Positions 32,205 to 32,983 of a stretch of DNA of 32,983 nt are shown in pieces. Position numbers and translations under genes: made by a program. Source of the DNA: Clostridium sp. CAG:221. Lineage in GTDB: Bacteria > Bacillota > Clostridia > Clostridiales > Clostridiaceae. The notes under the pieces are model-generated. The model did no database searches and had not been told where the DNA came from. It saw only the letters and a program-made list of their open reading frames with translations. Where the stretch lies: the NCBI GenBank assembly GCA_000435835.1, contig FR883349.1, positions 1-32,983 of the forward strand, given 5' to 3'. Position 1 is the stretch's first letter; every line of letters starts with the position of its first letter.

Positions 32205-32373
32205 TTAGATAATTATGAATGAAGAATGATGAACTTAGATAATGATGAATTATGAATGATGAGTGATGAATTAATGATGAAACTCAAAGAGTTTCTAAAG
32301 AATATGCTTTCTAAACTCCCCCTTTGGGAGTTTATTCCTAAATTCATAATTCATAATTCTTCATTCATCATTA
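32205..32373 (+). repeat. Dispersed AT-rich repeat with imperfect inverted ends
   Basis: The left side has AATTATGAATGAAGAATGAT and GATGAATTATGAATGATGAG; the right side has their near reverse complement, TTCATAATTC-type motifs ending TTCATTCATCATT, so the element is roughly self-complementary and MITE-like. The middle holds AAACTC-AAA-GAGTTT (32281-32295) and a second hairpin AAACTCCC / GGGAGTTT (32313-32333). The first part matches the repeat at 10163-10280. No coding frame crosses it. It lies between rdgB and the phosphoesterase gene. Confidence 0.75.
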
Positions 32374-32391
32374 AAAAAAAGGGGGTTTTTT

Positions 32392-32874
32392 ATGTTAGTA
32401 GCAGTGGTAAGTGATTCTCATAATAATAGTGAAGCTGTAGATTTAGCTAAAAAAGCTATAGCTAAATGTGATGCTTTGTTATTTTTAGGAGATGGAGAAA
32501 GTGATTTAGAAAAGTTAACAGAAGGATTTAAAGGTGAAGTATATGCTGTATGTGGCAATTGTGACTTTAAGATGATGAATCCAGTAGAGAGAATTGTAAT
32601 TTTAAATGGCAAAAGAATATATATGACTCATGGTAACAAATATAATGTTAACTTTGGTTTTAATTCAATTTACTATAGAGGTAGAGAAGTAGATGCTGAT
32701 ATTGTATTATATGGTCATACACATATACCAATGATAAAGCACGAAGGAGATATGATTATAATGAATCCAGGAAGTGTTTCTAGTGGAAGAGGTATTAAAT
32801 TTCAAAGAAGCATAGGGTATCTTAAAGTAGCTGAAAATCATCCTGTAGAGGCATTTATAGAGGAATTAAAATAA
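32392..32874 (+). CDS. YfcE/MJ0936-family metallophosphoesterase
   Basis: A 160-residue calcineurin-like phosphodiesterase with binuclear metal ligands in order: SDSHNN (Asp8, His10), LGDGESD (Asp35), GNCDF (Asn61), MTHGNKYN (His83) and YGHTHIP (His107, His109). The natural substrate of this small stand-alone family is unknown; characterised members cleave phosphodiester test substrates. It is the third member of the common rph-rdgB-phosphoesterase run. The Shine-Dalgarno GGGGG is near 32380-32384, right after the dispersed repeat. No terminator hairpin follows, only A-rich sequence leading into the promoter at 32913. Confidence 0.92.
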   Translation: MLVAVVSDSHNNSEAVDLAKKAIAKCDALLFLGDGESDLEKLTEGFKGEVYAVCGNCDFKMMNPVERIVILNGKRIYMTHGNKYNVNFGFNSIYYRGREVDADIVLYGHTHIPMIKHEGDMIIMNPGSVSSGRGIKFQRSIGYLKVAENHPVEAFIEELK

Positions 32875-32889
32875 AAAAAATGAAAAAAA

Positions 32890-32941
32890 ATAAAAAAAGT
32901 TGAAAAAAAGTGTTGACGTATTAAATAAGATATTGTAGAAT
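32890..32941 (+). promoter_or_regulatory. Strong promoter with A-tract UP-like element, probably of an rRNA/stable-RNA operon
   Basis: TTGACG (32913-32918), 17-bp spacer, TAGAAT (32936-32941), preceded by A-tracts at about 32883-32909 that resemble an UP element. The sequence after it (TTGTC then GAGACAA, able to form a short hairpin) looks like a clostridial rRNA leader. The window ends before any RNA gene, so the target is inferred. Confidence 0.6.
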
Positions 32942-32983
32942 AATCCTTGTCGTTGAGAGACAAAGTGTTCTCGAGAGAAACAA

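Noticed and set aside
32205..32373. Possible CRISPR-like array from the GATGAATTATGAATGATGAA repeats
   Set aside because: Units are irregular, contiguous and without distinct spacers; the pattern is an AT-rich dispersed repeat.

Overview
The window is AT-rich (roughly 70% A+T) and uses AGA/ATA/TTA-heavy codons, strong GGAGG-type ribosome binding sites, short intergenic gaps and compact hairpin terminators. Together with the gene content (T-box leader, preQ1 riboswitch, PcrA-LigA pair, RNase PH-RdgB-phosphoesterase run, ClpP paralogue) this points to a Clostridium sensu stricto chromosome. The species cannot be fixed from sequence alone. No phage, insertion sequence, tRNA, rRNA gene or CRISPR array was found inside the window. 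It is a core-genome region with a few degraded genes and a dispersed AT-rich repeat.

Left part (1-7.8 kb): the tail of an unidentified gene; a YmaF-like gene broken by an in-frame TAA behind a perfect 26-bp palindrome; uppP (undecaprenyl-diphosphate phosphatase); a headless GGDEF-domain remnant; a membrane-anchored VanY-type D,D-carboxypeptidase; pgi with a coupled YaiI/YqxD gene; then a two-gene unit of a seven-repeat protein and a lytic transglycosylase, both without signal peptides. Three of these genes touch the cell wall (lipid-carrier recycling, peptide trimming, glycan cleavage).

Middle (7.8-17.3 kb): brnQ behind a complete T-box leader; a DUF2383 protein followed by dispersed repeat modules; a CPBP membrane protease and a small membrane-anchored unknown; then a CydDC-like heterodimeric ABC exporter pair followed by an OmpR-family response regulator and histidine kinase. 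An 11-bp-period direct repeat sits at the -35 position of the exporter promoter, and the promoter of the two-component system is built into the exporter's terminator.

Right part (17.3-33 kb): a TtcA-like tRNA thiolase and a ClpP paralogue on the minus strand; an aldehyde dehydrogenase; queC on the minus strand behind a preQ1-I riboswitch with its own terminator; an RsuA-family pseudouridine synthase; a probable ~90-nt small RNA with two C-rich loops; pcrA-ligA behind a LexA box; a short membrane protein; an orphan family-5 solute-binding protein convergent with a 573-residue unknown protein; rph-rdgB-phosphoesterase, interrupted by the same dispersed repeat; and at the right edge a promoter with an A-tract upstream element that looks like the start of an rRNA or other stable-RNA operon.

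The most promising leads are the C-rich small RNA (22401-22490), the response-regulator-like direct repeat at the exporter promoter (11869-11887), the palindrome at 265-290, and the compensatory base changes in the hairpin of the dispersed repeat.
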